DNA from: Bacteroidaceae bacterium
Lineage (GTDB): Bacteria; Bacteroidota; Bacteroidia; Bacteroidales; Bacteroidaceae
Assembly: GCA_900772575.1 (NCBI GenBank)
Contig: CAAHEN010000210.1
Location: 1 to 39,988, forward strand
Reading direction: 5' to 3'
DNA: 39,988 nucleotides
The notes under the pieces are model-generated. The model had not been told where the DNA came from, searched no databases, and worked only from the letters and a program-made list of their open reading frames with translations. A program made the position numbers and the translations under genes. Below, in pieces: positions 1-9,214 of the stretch (positions are counted from its first letter, which is position 1; each line of letters opens with the position of its first letter).

Positions 1-28
1 CTGCGGGGCGGGCTAGCCCGCCCCGCAG
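1..28. other. Perfect 28-bp GC-rich palindrome at window edge
   Basis: The first 28 bases are a perfect palindrome: ctgcggggcgggct followed by its exact reverse complement. It can form a very stable hairpin of about 12 bp with a CTAG loop. On the plus strand it is followed by a G-rich run, not by T residues, so a classical intrinsic terminator for an upstream plus-strand gene is not obvious. The left flank lies outside the window, so a minus-strand U-tract cannot be judged. It may be a terminator hairpin or a dispersed palindromic repeat. Confidence 0.45.
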
Positions 29-238
29 GGAGGGGGAGTGTTGCACTTCTTATTTGAACTTAGGGATAAAGAGCTTTTTAAGGGGCGACTATATAAAAGA
101 GGTGATGTCCATACCGAAAACAGTTGCAGCCTCAGGCAAGAACACTCAGTGTTGAACCGGCTGCCTCCAACCATCATGTTTTTGATGGCTCCAACCAAGT
201 AAATAATCGGCATGTCTTTTATGAGTCAAATAAATTCA

Positions 239-246
239 TACCTTTG
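239..246 (+). promoter_or_regulatory. Probable promoter -7 element of lptB
   Basis: TACCTTTG, followed by CA, matches the Bacteroidetes -7 consensus TAnnTTTG exactly and lies 42 bp before the lptB start. The expected -33 TTTG is poor; about 19 bp upstream there is only a T-run (217-220). The 1-287 leader otherwise holds small inverted repeats (for example 171-176 with 183-188) and no convincing gene. Confidence 0.55.
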
Positions 247-287
247 CATCTGCTAAAGGCGAATTTCTTCCATTTCAGACAAATTTC

Positions 288-1079
288 ATGGAAAACCAAA
301 CCACGCATGACACTCCCACAGAAGGGCGGATGGTGCTCCGGGCGGAGAACTTAGTCAAGAAGTATGGCAAGCGCACTGTTGTCAATGGCGTCTCTTTCGA
401 CGTACGGCAGGGTGAAATTGTCGGCCTGCTTGGCCCCAATGGCGCTGGCAAGACAACATCTTTCTATATGACCACCGGGCTGGTTGTACCAAATGGCGGC
501 CGCATCTTTCTTGGCAACCAGGAAATCACGACCCAACCTGTCTACAAGCGTGCCAAAGCCGGTATTGGCTACCTGGCTCAAGAGGCCTCAGTCTTTCGCA
601 AAATGAGTGTTGAGGACAATATCGCTTCTGTGCTGGAAATGACCGGTAAGACAAAAGAGGAACAGCGAGACATGCTTGAGAATCTCATCAAGGAGTTCCG
701 TCTCGACAAGGTACGGAAGAACCTTGGTGACCGTCTTTCCGGCGGTGAGCGCCGCCGGACGGAAATAGCCCGCTGTTTGGCCATCGATCCCAAGTTTATC
801 ATGCTTGACGAACCCTTTGCCGGAGTCGACCCGATTGCGGTTGAAGATATCCAATATATCGTTTGGAAACTGAAGGATCGCAATATCGGCATCCTCATTA
901 CGGACCATAATGTCGAAGAAACGCTCTGCATCACCGACCGCGCATATTTGCTTTTCGAAGGACGCATCCTCTTCCAAGGCACACCGGAGGAACTCGCCAG
1001 CAACCAAGTGGTGAGGGACAAATACCTGACCAACTCGTTCAAACTTCGGAAAAAGGACTTTCAGACTTTACGGCCATAG
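288..1079 (+). CDS. lptB: LPS export ABC transporter ATP-binding protein LptB
   Basis: This is the cytoplasmic ATPase of the LptB2FGC transporter, which extracts lipopolysaccharide from the inner membrane and pushes it toward LptA. All ABC motifs are visible: Walker A GPNGAGKT at residues 49-56, signature LSGGE at 150-154, Walker B with D174 and E175, and the switch histidine H207. Length (263 aa) and the run NLVKKYGKR with LDEPFAGVDPIAVEDIQ identify LptB rather than a generic ABC ATPase. ATG 288 is used; ATG 330 (MVLRAENLV) is an equally plausible start because the first 14 residues are outside the conserved domain. A -7 element lies upstream. The S9 peptidase begins 27 bp downstream, so the two are probably co-transcribed. 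No other lpt gene is in the window. Confidence 0.95.
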   Translation: MENQTTHDTPTEGRMVLRAENLVKKYGKRTVVNGVSFDVRQGEIVGLLGPNGAGKTTSFYMTTGLVVPNGGRIFLGNQEITTQPVYKRAKAGIGYLAQEASVFRKMSVEDNIASVLEMTGKTKEEQRDMLENLIKEFRLDKVRKNLGDRLSGGERRRTEIARCLAIDPKFIMLDEPFAGVDPIAVEDIQYIVWKLKDRNIGILITDHNVEETLCITDRAYLLFEGRILFQGTPEELASNQVVRDKYLTNSFKLRKKDFQTLRP

Positions 1080-1106
1080 ATGCCTATAAACATTCAACCA
1101 TAATAT

Positions 1107-3608
1107 ATGCTCACACTTCAACTCCTATGCTGCACGCTACTGGCAGTTCATGCGGCCGACGATACCATCACTGTGACTACAGCCAGTTGCATCGAACCGG
1201 TATCAATCCGCCAGCCTTATCAGACGGACTCTGTCGATATGAAGGGGAAGTCCTACGACGCTGATAAGCTCCTGGAAACCAACGCGAATCTGGCACAGGG
1301 AAACCGTGATTTCTATACGCGCACCATCAGCCACGGCACCGCCCTCAGCACAGATACGCTCAAGGGCGTATCGACACTCCACGCCATTCGCTTCGCGCTC
1401 AATGCAGATCGTTTCACGATGGCCCGTCTGGACGTGAAAAATCTGAAAGATTACAAGATCTACGTGAATGAAAACCTACAGAATGATAAGACGCTCTCAC
1501 TGGCGCCAGGGCGTACCATCGTCAGTCTACTCTCATTATCGAATTTCGCCTCACGTGACACCTTCAATGTATCGCTTATCGGCGAACAACTGGACGGACT
1601 GACCATCGGTGAGACGGAAAAGCAGGCCTATACGATGGCCAAGATGATACAAGGTGACCACTACCGCAATGTGTCACTCTCACCCTCTGGAGCCTATCTT
1701 GTTACGGTATATTACTACACGCGCCCCGACGGCACCAACAAATTCCGCACCATACTGACAGAGACTGCGACTGGCCGAGAAATCTTGCGTCGCAATGAGT
1801 ATGTCGATTTGAAATGGTGGCCACGCCGTGACGTCGTCTATTACACAAGAAGCGGCAATGCCGACGGCCTGGAGCTGGTCACGTTTGACCCGAGTACACG
1901 CCGAGAGCAGGTCGTTGCCAGTCATCTGCCCAGTGGTGGCTTTACGCTCTCTCCAACAGGAGACTATGCGATCTATTCACGCACCCAAACCGGTAGGCCG
2001 GAAATCACGAATGGCTTGAAACGCCTTGAGGATCCGGATGACAGGCAAGGTGGCTGGCGCAACCGAAACGCCCTCTATCGCTATGATTTCAAGACCGAGC
2101 AGATGCAGCCGCTGACTTTCGGGTCGGCCTCAGTCTGGATGAATGACATTTCACCTGACGGCCAGCGCCTGCTCCTCTCATACCGCCGCATGGATCCGGC
2201 TAAGCATCCGTTTTCCCGCTCGACCTACGTAGAAATGAACGCTTATACTGGTCGCGTCGATACGATCTATGCAGACACAACCTTTGTGGCTGGGGCCAAT
2301 TATTCTCCAGATGGTAGCCAGATTCTGTTTACGGCATCACCGCAAGCTTTTGGCAGTATCGGTTCTGAAGTAAAGCCTGGGCAAGTCCCAAACGGGTTTG
2401 ATTACCGCCTCTATCTCTATGACATCAAACAGCGCTCAATCAAGCCCATCCTACCAGGCTTCAAGCCTTCAGTTGGGCGAACCGTATGGGCATATGGAGA
2501 TGGCAACATTTACTTCCGTGCGACGGACGGTTGCAACGAGAGCCTGTTCCGCCTTAATCCCAAGACCTTTGAAGTGACACGTTTCAGCCTGCCAGTCACT
2601 TACGTCCAAGATTTCACCATCGCTGAGGGTGAGGGAAAGCCCCGCGCAGTATTCTTCGGACAAACGGGCGAACGCGCCCGTGAAATGTACCTTTGCACGC
2701 TCAGCAAAGCAACCCCCAAGGTCACCCGTATCGGAGAGATTGATTTTGATCACGACTATGCCGATGTAGCCATCGGGAAATGTCTTGACTGGAATTTCCG
2801 CTCGTCCCGAGGAGACACAATCTCAGGCTTCTACTTCCTCCCACCGAACTTCGATGCTTCGAAAAAATATCCCCTGATCGTCTATTATTATGGTGGCTGT
2901 ACGCCAACGACCAAGGCACTTGAGTTCCAATATCCACTTCAAGTACTTGCAGGACAAGGATATGTAGTATATGTTTGTGAGCCAAGCGGGGCCATCGGTT
3001 ACGGCCAAGAGTTCGCAGCCCGCCATGTGAATACTTGGGGGCAAGGGTCGGCTGACGACATCATAGAAGGAACAAAGGCTTTCTTGGCTGAGCATGCTTA
3101 TGTAGATCCCAAACGAATAGGCTGCATGGGCGCTTCCTATGGTGGATTTATGACACAGTATCTCCAGACCCGTACGGATTTATTTGCTGCCGCCATTTCT
3201 CATGCAGGCATATCGAATATCGCCAGTTACTGGGGAGGCGGATATTGGGGATATACCTATGGCGAGACAGCACAGTATGGCAGTTACCCATGGAACAACC
3301 CGGATCTTTATGTCAAGCAGTCTCCTCTTTTCAATGCCGACAAGATCCACACGCCGCTCCTCTTGCTTCATGGAACGGTTGACACCAATGTCCCGACAAA
3401 CGAAAGCCAGCAGCTCTTTACGGCACTTCGAATATTGGGCCGTCCAGTCAGCTACGTGCAGATTGATGGTGAGAACCATGTCATCACAAACTACTCCAAA
3501 CGTCTGGCTTGGCAGAATGTCATCTTCGCTTGGTTTGCAAAGTGGCTCAAGCATGAGCCACTCTGGTGGAAAACACTTTATCCAGACGATAGGTTCGGCC
3601 AGAACTAA
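1107..3608 (+). CDS. Secreted S9 family (DPP IV-like) prolyl oligopeptidase
   Basis: Serine peptidase of family S9, 833 aa, probably periplasmic or outer-membrane associated, that would release di- or tripeptides from proline-containing peptides. A signal peptide covers about residues 1-16, ending near VHA. The middle (about 180-560) has the repeating YSPDGS / SPDGQ strands of a DPP IV-type beta-propeller. The C-terminal alpha/beta-hydrolase carries the catalytic triad: S677 in GASYGG, D759 in GTVDTN and H791 in ENHV. An in-frame TAA lies directly before ATG 1107, which fixes the start. It follows lptB by 27 bp and ends 47 bp before a strong terminator. Family members include DPP IV and prolyl tripeptidyl peptidase; exact specificity cannot be told. 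The roughly 150 residues before the propeller are not assigned to a domain. Confidence 0.9.
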   Translation: MLTLQLLCCTLLAVHAADDTITVTTASCIEPVSIRQPYQTDSVDMKGKSYDADKLLETNANLAQGNRDFYTRTISHGTALSTDTLKGVSTLHAIRFALNADRFTMARLDVKNLKDYKIYVNENLQNDKTLSLAPGRTIVSLLSLSNFASRDTFNVSLIGEQLDGLTIGETEKQAYTMAKMIQGDHYRNVSLSPSGAYLVTVYYYTRPDGTNKFRTILTETATGREILRRNEYVDLKWWPRRDVVYYTRSGNADGLELVTFDPSTRREQVVASHLPSGGFTLSPTGDYAIYSRTQTGRPEITNGLKRLEDPDDRQGGWRNRNALYRYDFKTEQMQPLTFGSASVWMNDISPDGQRLLLSYRRMDPAKHPFSRSTYVEMNAYTGRVDTIYADTTFVAGANYSPDGSQILFTASPQAFGSIGSEVKPGQVPNGFDYRLYLYDIKQRSIKPILPGFKPSVGRTVWAYGDGNIYFRATDGCNESLFRLNPKTFEVTRFSLPVTYVQDFTIAEGEGKPRAVFFGQTGERAREMYLCTLSKATPKVTRIGEIDFDHDYADVAIGKCLDWNFRSSRGDTISGFYFLPPNFDASKKYPLIVYYYGGCTPTTKALEFQYPLQVLAGQGYVVYVCEPSGAIGYGQEFAARHVNTWGQGSADDIIEGTKAFLAEHAYVDPKRIGCMGASYGGFMTQYLQTRTDLFAAAISHAGISNIASYWGGGYWGYTYGETAQYGSYPWNNPDLYVKQSPLFNADKIHTPLLLLHGTVDTNVPTNESQQLFTALRILGRPVSYVQIDGENHVITNYSKRLAWQNVIFAWFAKWLKHEPLWWKTLYPDDRFGQN

Positions 3609-3655
3609 CCGACCGATGGCACATGAAGCCAATCATGACGTCCCCCACTTGATAG

Positions 3656-3691
3656 AAAACTCAGGCCCTTTGCTTTGGGCCTGAGTTTTTT
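3656..3691 (+). terminator. Intrinsic terminator after lptB-S9 peptidase
   Basis: A 13-bp perfect stem (aaaactcaggccc at 3656-3668 with gggcctgagtttt at 3677-3689) encloses an 8-nt loop and runs directly into a T-tract. It lies 47 bp after the peptidase stop and closes the lptB unit. Confidence 0.88.
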
Positions 3692-3958
3692 ATATCTGGA
3701 ACGACTTAATTCGAAGGGCCATGTGACAGATCTCGCAGCGGGAGTCGGCCAACTGTGGCCCCGCCTGCCTGCGGATGATTGCCCAATACTACGGGAAAGC
3801 CTACTCCGCAGAGATTCGGCCACCATGCTATCAAGATCTCCGCAACACAGGGCCAACACCTGTCCCGACCAGCGCAACGTCGCATGGTTCCCCACAAAAA
3901 ACAGACTTGCCGTCGATGACTTTTTTCCAGTGCAAGACAACAAAACAATAGCATATTG
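3692..3958. other. Gene-free stretch upstream of the ilv promoter
   Basis: About 270 bp between the terminator and the ilvD promoter. Short open frames on both strands have no family-like composition or start context. Small GC-rich inverted repeats are present (for example ggcca/tggcc near 3750), but no recognisable RNA gene. I see nothing else in it. Confidence 0.5.
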
Positions 3959-3989
3959 TTTGCCATTCGGCGAATAATATATACATTTG
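3959..3989 (+). promoter_or_regulatory. Consensus Bacteroidetes promoter of the ilv operon
   Basis: TTTG at 3959-3962, exactly 19 bp, then TACATTTG at 3982-3989: a full match to the Bacteroidetes sigma-ABfr promoter (TTTG, N19, TAnnTTTG). It predicts a transcript start near 3996 and a leader of about 45 nt before ilvD, too short for a classical leader-peptide attenuator. Confidence 0.82.
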
Positions 3990-4041
3990 CAATCCCAACA
4001 CAAATGGCGGGACAAACTAACTACTGGAATCAGATTTTGAC

Positions 4042-5844
4042 ATGAAGCATACCTTACGCAGCGCCTTGAGTACAGAAGGCAGAAGAATGGCAGGCGCCCG
4101 TGCCCTATGGGTAGCCGGTGGCATGAAGCGGGAACAGTTTGGAAAGCCCATCGTCGCCATTGCCAATTCATTCACACAGTTCGTTCCCGGGCACACCCAC
4201 CTGCACGACGTCGGGCAGCTCGTCAAGGCTGAGATTGAACGCGCCGGTTGTTATGCCGCTGAATTCGATACTATTGCCATAGACGATGGCATTGCCATGG
4301 GGCATGACGGCATGCTTTATTCCCTACCCTCACGCGAACTGATTGCAGATTCTGTGGAGTACATGGTCAACGCCCACAAGGCAGATGCCCTCGTCTGCAT
4401 CTCCAACTGCGACAAAGTGACCCCAGGAATGCTCATTGCTGCCATGCGGCTGAACATTCCGACCGTATTTGTGAGTGGCGGCCCTATGGAAGCCGGGAAA
4501 TGGCACGGGGAGAACGTTGACCTCATCACAGCCATGATCAAAGGTGCAGACAAGACCGTCAGTGACAGTGAACTGGCCGAAATCGAGAACCGCGCCTGCC
4601 CCGGCTGTGGCTCTTGCTCTGGTATGTTCACCGCCAACTCCATGAACTGCCTGACAGAAGCCTTGGGCCTGTCGCTTCCTGGCAACGGTACGATCCTAGC
4701 TACGCATGTCAACCGCCGCCGGCTCTTCGAAGATGCGGCACGCCAGATTGTCTGCAACGCATACAAGTACTACGAGGATGGAGACGAAAGCGTGCTGCCG
4801 CGCAGCATCGCCAGCAGGCAGGCCTTCCTCAACGCCATGACTCTGGATATCGCCATGGGGGGCTCGACCAATACGGTGCTCCATCTTCTGGCCGTTGCCA
4901 ACGAAGCTGGCGTTGACTTCAAGATGGCTGACATTGATATGCTAAGCCGTCACGTCCCATGCCTCTGCAAGCTCTCGCCCAACACGCAGCGTTACTCCAT
5001 TCAGGAGTGCAACCGCGCAGGTGGTGTCATGGGCATTCTCGGAGAACTGGCTAAAGCAGATCTGCTAAACCTCAACGCTACACGCATTGACGGTGCAACA
5101 CTCGGACAGGCTGTCCAGACCTACAGTATCACCGGCAACGCAATAGGCGCCGAGGCAGAACGAATCTATCGCAGTGCTCCGGGAGGACACTTCAATATAA
5201 AAATGGGGTCTCAAGACTCCCAATGGGAGACTCTGGACACAGACCGTGCCAACGGGTGCATCCGCGACGCCGCGCACGCCTACTCTAAAGACGGCGGCTT
5301 GGCAGTGCTGTTCGGCAACATTGCCCAAGACGGTTGCGTGGTCAAGACGGCTGGAGTCGACGCCTCGTTATGGCATTTCAGCGGTCCGGCACGTGTGTTC
5401 GACTCACAGGAAGAAGCCTGCGAGGGCATTCTCAATGGTAAGGTCTCGGCTGGCGAAGTCGTTGTCATCACCCACGAAGGCCCCAAGGGAGGCCCCGGCA
5501 TGCAAGAAATGCTTTACCCCACGTCCTACATCAAGAGCCGGCACCTCGGCAAGGCCTGCGCCCTCATCACAGACGGACGTTTCTCTGGAGGCACATCTGG
5601 GCTGAGCATCGGGCACATATCCCCGGAAGCGGCATCAGGAGGTGCCATCGGCAAGATTGTCGACGGTGATATCATCGACATCGACATACCGTCGAGAAGC
5701 ATCAATGTGCGGCTTTCCGATGAAGAGCTGGCTGCACGTCCTATGCGCCCGCTACGGCGCCAGCGTCAAGTGTCGAAAGCCCTACGCGCCTACGCCTCTA
5801 TGGTGGCCAGTGCGGACAAGGGCGGCGTACGCATCGTAGACTGA
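4042..5844 (+). CDS. ilvD: Dihydroxy-acid dehydratase
   Basis: IlvD dehydrates 2,3-dihydroxy-isovalerate and 2,3-dihydroxy-3-methylvalerate to the 2-keto acids of valine and isoleucine, using an Fe-S cluster in the cytoplasm. The 600-aa protein is close to the E. coli type over its whole length. It keeps C123 in SNCDK, the cysteine-rich CPGCGSCSGMF segment (C186, C189, C192), TLDIAMGGSTNT, EGPKGGPGM, and the C-terminal DGRFSGGTSGLSIGHISPEA. Compared with E. coli it has a shorter linker near the C-terminus. It is the first gene after the consensus promoter, and ilvB starts 51 bp downstream. Order ilvD-ilvB-ilvN-thioesterase-ilvC supports one operon for valine, isoleucine and leucine precursors. 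Confidence 0.97.
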   Translation: MKHTLRSALSTEGRRMAGARALWVAGGMKREQFGKPIVAIANSFTQFVPGHTHLHDVGQLVKAEIERAGCYAAEFDTIAIDDGIAMGHDGMLYSLPSRELIADSVEYMVNAHKADALVCISNCDKVTPGMLIAAMRLNIPTVFVSGGPMEAGKWHGENVDLITAMIKGADKTVSDSELAEIENRACPGCGSCSGMFTANSMNCLTEALGLSLPGNGTILATHVNRRRLFEDAARQIVCNAYKYYEDGDESVLPRSIASRQAFLNAMTLDIAMGGSTNTVLHLLAVANEAGVDFKMADIDMLSRHVPCLCKLSPNTQRYSIQECNRAGGVMGILGELAKADLLNLNATRIDGATLGQAVQTYSITGNAIGAEAERIYRSAPGGHFNIKMGSQDSQWETLDTDRANGCIRDAAHAYSKDGGLAVLFGNIAQDGCVVKTAGVDASLWHFSGPARVFDSQEEACEGILNGKVSAGEVVVITHEGPKGGPGMQEMLYPTSYIKSRHLGKACALITDGRFSGGTSGLSIGHISPEAASGGAIGKIVDGDIIDIDIPSRSINVRLSDEELAARPMRPLRRQRQVSKALRAYASMVASADKGGVRIVD

Positions 5845-5895
5845 TCGCTTGTAAGTACCCCTATATCAACGTTAGACATAACACCCGTTGCCAAC

Positions 5896-7629
5896 ATGAG
5901 AGAGAATACGACACAAGAAAATCCGGCATATAGCAGCCCCATACACATCACGGGGGCAGAAATCTTGATGCGTTCACTCGTAGCCGAGGGCGTCAAGACC
6001 CTGTTCGGCTACCCTGGCGGTGCCATCATGCCTGTCTACGACGCACTCTATGATTATCGTGACAAACTCAACCATATCCTTGTGCGCCACGAACAAGCGG
6101 CGACTCATGCCGCTGAAGGCTTTGCGCGTGTCAGCGGAAAGGTCGGTGTGTGCCTTGTCACCAGTGGGCCGGGTGCCACAAACACCATCACAGGCATTGC
6201 AGACGCCATGATGGACAGCACACCCATCGTGGTCATCACCGGACAGGTGGGAGCCACAATGCTGGGGTCTGATGCTTTTCAGGAATGCGACGTTGTCGAC
6301 ATCACACAGCCAATCTGTAAATGGGCCTACCAGATACGCTCTGCCCGTGACGTGGCGTGGGCTGTCAGCCGCGCATTTTACATTGCAGGAAGTGGCCGTC
6401 CAGGGCCAGTGGTTCTCGACTTCACAAAGAACGCCCAGAATGAGAAGGCAGACTATCTGCCAGCACGTGTGAACTTCATACGCAGCTACATCCCAGTCCC
6501 CAAGACCGAGACAGGCAGTATAGAACGTGCAGCCGATCTGATCAATGCCGCAAAGCGACCTTTGGTTCTTGTTGGACAAGGTGTGGAACTGGGCGACGCA
6601 CGTCAGGAACTGCAAGCCTTCATCGAAAAAATCGACGCACCTGCCGGATGCACACTCTTGGGATTGTCGGCCCTACCCTCCGAACACCCGCTCAATGTCG
6701 GAATGCTCGGTATGCACGGTAGCCTAGGTGCAAACAAGAATACGCAGCAATGCGATCTTCTTATCGCCATCGGCATGCGTTTCGACGACCGCATCACAGG
6801 AAGATTGTCAACCTATGCCACGCAAGCCAAGAAAATTCACTTCGACATTGACCCTTCAGAAATCGACAAGAATGTAAAGGTTGACGTCGCAGTCCTCGGC
6901 AATTGCAAAGCGACATTGCCAGCCGTCACCGCTCTCCTCCAAGCACAAGAGCATAAGGCATGGCGAGAAAGTTTCCAACCATATGACGAGGAGGAGACGC
7001 AACGCGTCATCATACCACAGACCAAGCCTAAAGATGGCTCCCTACGTATGGCCGAAGTGGTACATACCGTCAGTGAATTGACAAAACACAATGCCGTACT
7101 CGTAACCGACGTCGGACAGAACCAGATGTTTGCTGCCCGCTACTTCAAATTCACGGCACCGCGGAGTATCGTCACTTCTGGGGGAATGGGCACCATGGGA
7201 TACGGCCTTCCTGCCGCCATCGGCGCCACATTCGGTGCTCCAGAGCGTACTGTATGCCTGTTTATCGGCGACGGTGGCCTTCAAATGACCATAGAGGAGC
7301 TCGGCACAATCATGGAACAGAGATCGCCGGTGAAGATCATTCTTCTCAACAACAATTATCTCGGCAATGTGCGACAATGGCAAGCGCTTTTCTACAACCA
7401 CCGCTACTCCTTCACCCCAATGATGAATCCGGACTATGAGAAAATAGCCGAGGCTTACGACATCCCTGTTCGCACCGTCACCGAACGCACAGACTTGCCG
7501 ACTGCCATCACTGAGATGATAACGACACCGGGCCCGTTCCTGTTGCAAGCCGCCGTCATGGAAGAAGACAATGTGCTGCCGATGTGCTGCCCTGGCCATG
7601 ACGTGGACGACATGCTTCTCGACATTTAA
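5896..7629 (+). CDS. ilvB: Acetolactate synthase large (catalytic) subunit
   Basis: Thiamine-diphosphate enzyme that condenses two pyruvates to acetolactate, or pyruvate with 2-ketobutyrate to acetohydroxybutyrate, the first common step of branched-chain amino-acid synthesis. At 577 aa it has the usual three domains. The N-terminal PYR domain carries the activating glutamate E66 in RHEQAA, preceded by GYPGGAIMP. The central FAD-like domain follows. The C-terminal PP domain has the ThDP/Mg motif beginning G458-D459-G460 and continuing to LLNNNYLGN. VRQWQ after that motif is typical of acetolactate synthase rather than pyruvate oxidase. The regulatory subunit gene starts 19 bp downstream and should form the holoenzyme with it. 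Confidence 0.97.
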   Translation: MRENTTQENPAYSSPIHITGAEILMRSLVAEGVKTLFGYPGGAIMPVYDALYDYRDKLNHILVRHEQAATHAAEGFARVSGKVGVCLVTSGPGATNTITGIADAMMDSTPIVVITGQVGATMLGSDAFQECDVVDITQPICKWAYQIRSARDVAWAVSRAFYIAGSGRPGPVVLDFTKNAQNEKADYLPARVNFIRSYIPVPKTETGSIERAADLINAAKRPLVLVGQGVELGDARQELQAFIEKIDAPAGCTLLGLSALPSEHPLNVGMLGMHGSLGANKNTQQCDLLIAIGMRFDDRITGRLSTYATQAKKIHFDIDPSEIDKNVKVDVAVLGNCKATLPAVTALLQAQEHKAWRESFQPYDEEETQRVIIPQTKPKDGSLRMAEVVHTVSELTKHNAVLVTDVGQNQMFAARYFKFTAPRSIVTSGGMGTMGYGLPAAIGATFGAPERTVCLFIGDGGLQMTIEELGTIMEQRSPVKIILLNNNYLGNVRQWQALFYNHRYSFTPMMNPDYEKIAEAYDIPVRTVTERTDLPTAITEMITTPGPFLLQAAVMEEDNVLPMCCPGHDVDDMLLDI

Positions 7630-7648
7630 AATCCAATCCCTGCTTCCG

Positions 7649-8293
7649 ATGAACAACGACAATACATCCAACATTGAAATGCCCATGCCGCCGACGCCAT
7701 CCGTGGCACTCCGTGACGACACAGCGCACGTGGGAAAGACGCTCTATACGATCATCATTTTTTCCGAGAATCTGGCAGGCGTGCTTAACCAGGTAACCAA
7801 CGCGTTTACCCGCAGGCAATTGAACATCGAGAGCCTGAATGTTTCGCCATCTGGCTTTGAGCATATTCACCGGTACACCATCACATGCTATTCCGATGAG
7901 CCGACAATTCGCACCCTTACCAAGCAGATTGAAAAAAAAATCGATGTCATTCAGGCACGCTACTTCACGGCCGATGACATCTATGTGATGGAGCAGGCAC
8001 TTTACAAAATAGCCACAGCCAGGCTCCTCGAGAATAAGGAGATCTCCAAAGCGATACGCTTTCACGACAGCAAGATAGTCGAAGTCAATGCGACCTATTC
8101 CATCGTCTCGAAAGAGGGACTGCCAGAGGGTATCATGGAACTCTACCGCAAACTTCGCGACTTCGGGTGCCTGTTGCAGTTCGTCAGTTCAGGCGTCGTC
8201 GCTGTCACCAAGAGCCACCGTGAGGAGTTGAGTGAGTTCCTCGAACTTCGCGAAGAGGACTACCGCCAGAAGAGCGTTCAGACACTCGAATAA
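7649..8293 (+). CDS. ilvN: Acetolactate synthase small (regulatory) subunit
   Basis: Regulatory partner of IlvB that raises its activity and usually confers feedback inhibition by valine. An ACT domain lies at about residues 30-100 (TLYTIIIFSENLAGVLNQVT, then LNIESLNVSPS), followed by a second ALS small-subunit C-terminal domain with FHDSKIVEVN. ATG 7649 (MNNDNTSN) is chosen because the same frame open further upstream would overlap ilvB with a cysteine-rich, non-homologous extension; this start leaves a 19-bp gap. The product is 214 aa. The N-terminal 20 residues are proline- and methionine-rich and outside the family domain. Confidence 0.93.
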   Translation: MNNDNTSNIEMPMPPTPSVALRDDTAHVGKTLYTIIIFSENLAGVLNQVTNAFTRRQLNIESLNVSPSGFEHIHRYTITCYSDEPTIRTLTKQIEKKIDVIQARYFTADDIYVMEQALYKIATARLLENKEISKAIRFHDSKIVEVNATYSIVSKEGLPEGIMELYRKLRDFGCLLQFVSSGVVAVTKSHREELSEFLELREEDYRQKSVQTLE

Positions 8294-8362
8294 AGCCCAC
8301 AGCCAGAAAACACCCCAGTGAGGCTACGGGCCAAGAACCAACAAGACAAGACGATACGAATC

Positions 8363-9181
8363 ATGAGCATCACATCAAGGCAACCACAGCATTTATACCT
8401 GTCAGATAATGCGCACTGCGGCGTTTTCCCTTTCCACGTAGAGCCTTTCTCCGAAGACTATCGTGGCCGGTTGTCATGGCGTTTTCTGGGCAATCATCTG
8501 TTGCGCTGTGCCAGTCTGCATGCAGGGATGTGCGGTTTCGGTTACGAAGACATGCAGCGTATCCACCATGCATGGGTTCTGTCACGCTTGGTCATCGACA
8601 TCCATCTAATGCCTATCACAGGGCAGCCCTACACCATCGAGACTTGGGTGAACAAGACCTACCGGCAGTTTACTGACCGTCTATTTGCAATCACCGGTGC
8701 AGAGGGTGTCCCATACGGTTTCGCCACCAGCACGTGGGCACTCATCGACATCGAAAGCCGCCACCCTATGGAACTGGCCACCCTGCCCAACGGTGGCTTC
8801 GCCGACCGCATTATCGCTCAGGACGTCCCCGTAAAAGGGTTCGGCCACATCAGGCTCAAGGATAAGGCTATGGCCAGGCAGCTAACGGCCTACTACAGTG
8901 ACTTGGACATCAATGGGCATGTCAACTCAATCCGTTACATCGAAATGATGCTTGACCTCTTTCCCAAAGAAATCTATGACAAACAGCACGTAGCACGTCT
9001 GGAAGTCGCCTATTGCAATGAGGCCCACAGTGGTGACACACTGACACTCTATACAGCGCAAGCTCCTACACCAGACACAACACTCATCGAAATCTGCAAA
9101 GCAGACAATTTGCCTGTCGTCAAAGCGGCCATCACTTTCGCGCCTGACACTGGCCAAGCAGTCTGCCCTGCACAAACATAA
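8363..9181 (+). CDS. Acyl-ACP thioesterase (FatA/FatB-like, double hot-dog)
   Basis: Predicted cytoplasmic acyl-ACP thioesterase releasing free fatty acid from acyl carrier protein. The 272-aa protein has the two-hot-dog layout of plant FatA/FatB and bacterial relatives. The second half carries the catalytic-type motif D182-x-N184-x-H186 in DINGHVNSIRY. The first half has WVLSRLVIDI and YTIETWV, typical of the family. ATG 8363 (MSITSRQ) is preferred; a GTG at 8318 would add 15 polar residues with no family support. It sits between ilvN and ilvC in the same direction (69 bp and 33 bp gaps), so it should be co-expressed with branched-chain synthesis. Its link to that pathway is inferred from position: branched 2-keto acids also prime iso- and anteiso-fatty acids. 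Confidence 0.85.
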   Translation: MSITSRQPQHLYLSDNAHCGVFPFHVEPFSEDYRGRLSWRFLGNHLLRCASLHAGMCGFGYEDMQRIHHAWVLSRLVIDIHLMPITGQPYTIETWVNKTYRQFTDRLFAITGAEGVPYGFATSTWALIDIESRHPMELATLPNGGFADRIIAQDVPVKGFGHIRLKDKAMARQLTAYYSDLDINGHVNSIRYIEMMLDLFPKEIYDKQHVARLEVAYCNEAHSGDTLTLYTAQAPTPDTTLIEICKADNLPVVKAAITFAPDTGQAVCPAQT

Positions 9182-9214
9182 ATCAACTACCTCCATAATA
9201 AATTCATTAGTAAT

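Noticed and set aside
3990..4041. Attenuator leader peptide before ilvD
   Set aside because: The predicted leader is about 45 nt, with no short frame rich in Ile, Leu or Val codons and no terminator/antiterminator pair.
3605..4171. A 188-codon minus-strand frame across the ilvD promoter
   Set aside because: It overlaps the terminator, the consensus promoter and the start of ilvD, and its translation is rich in Cys, Arg and Ser with no recognisable domain.
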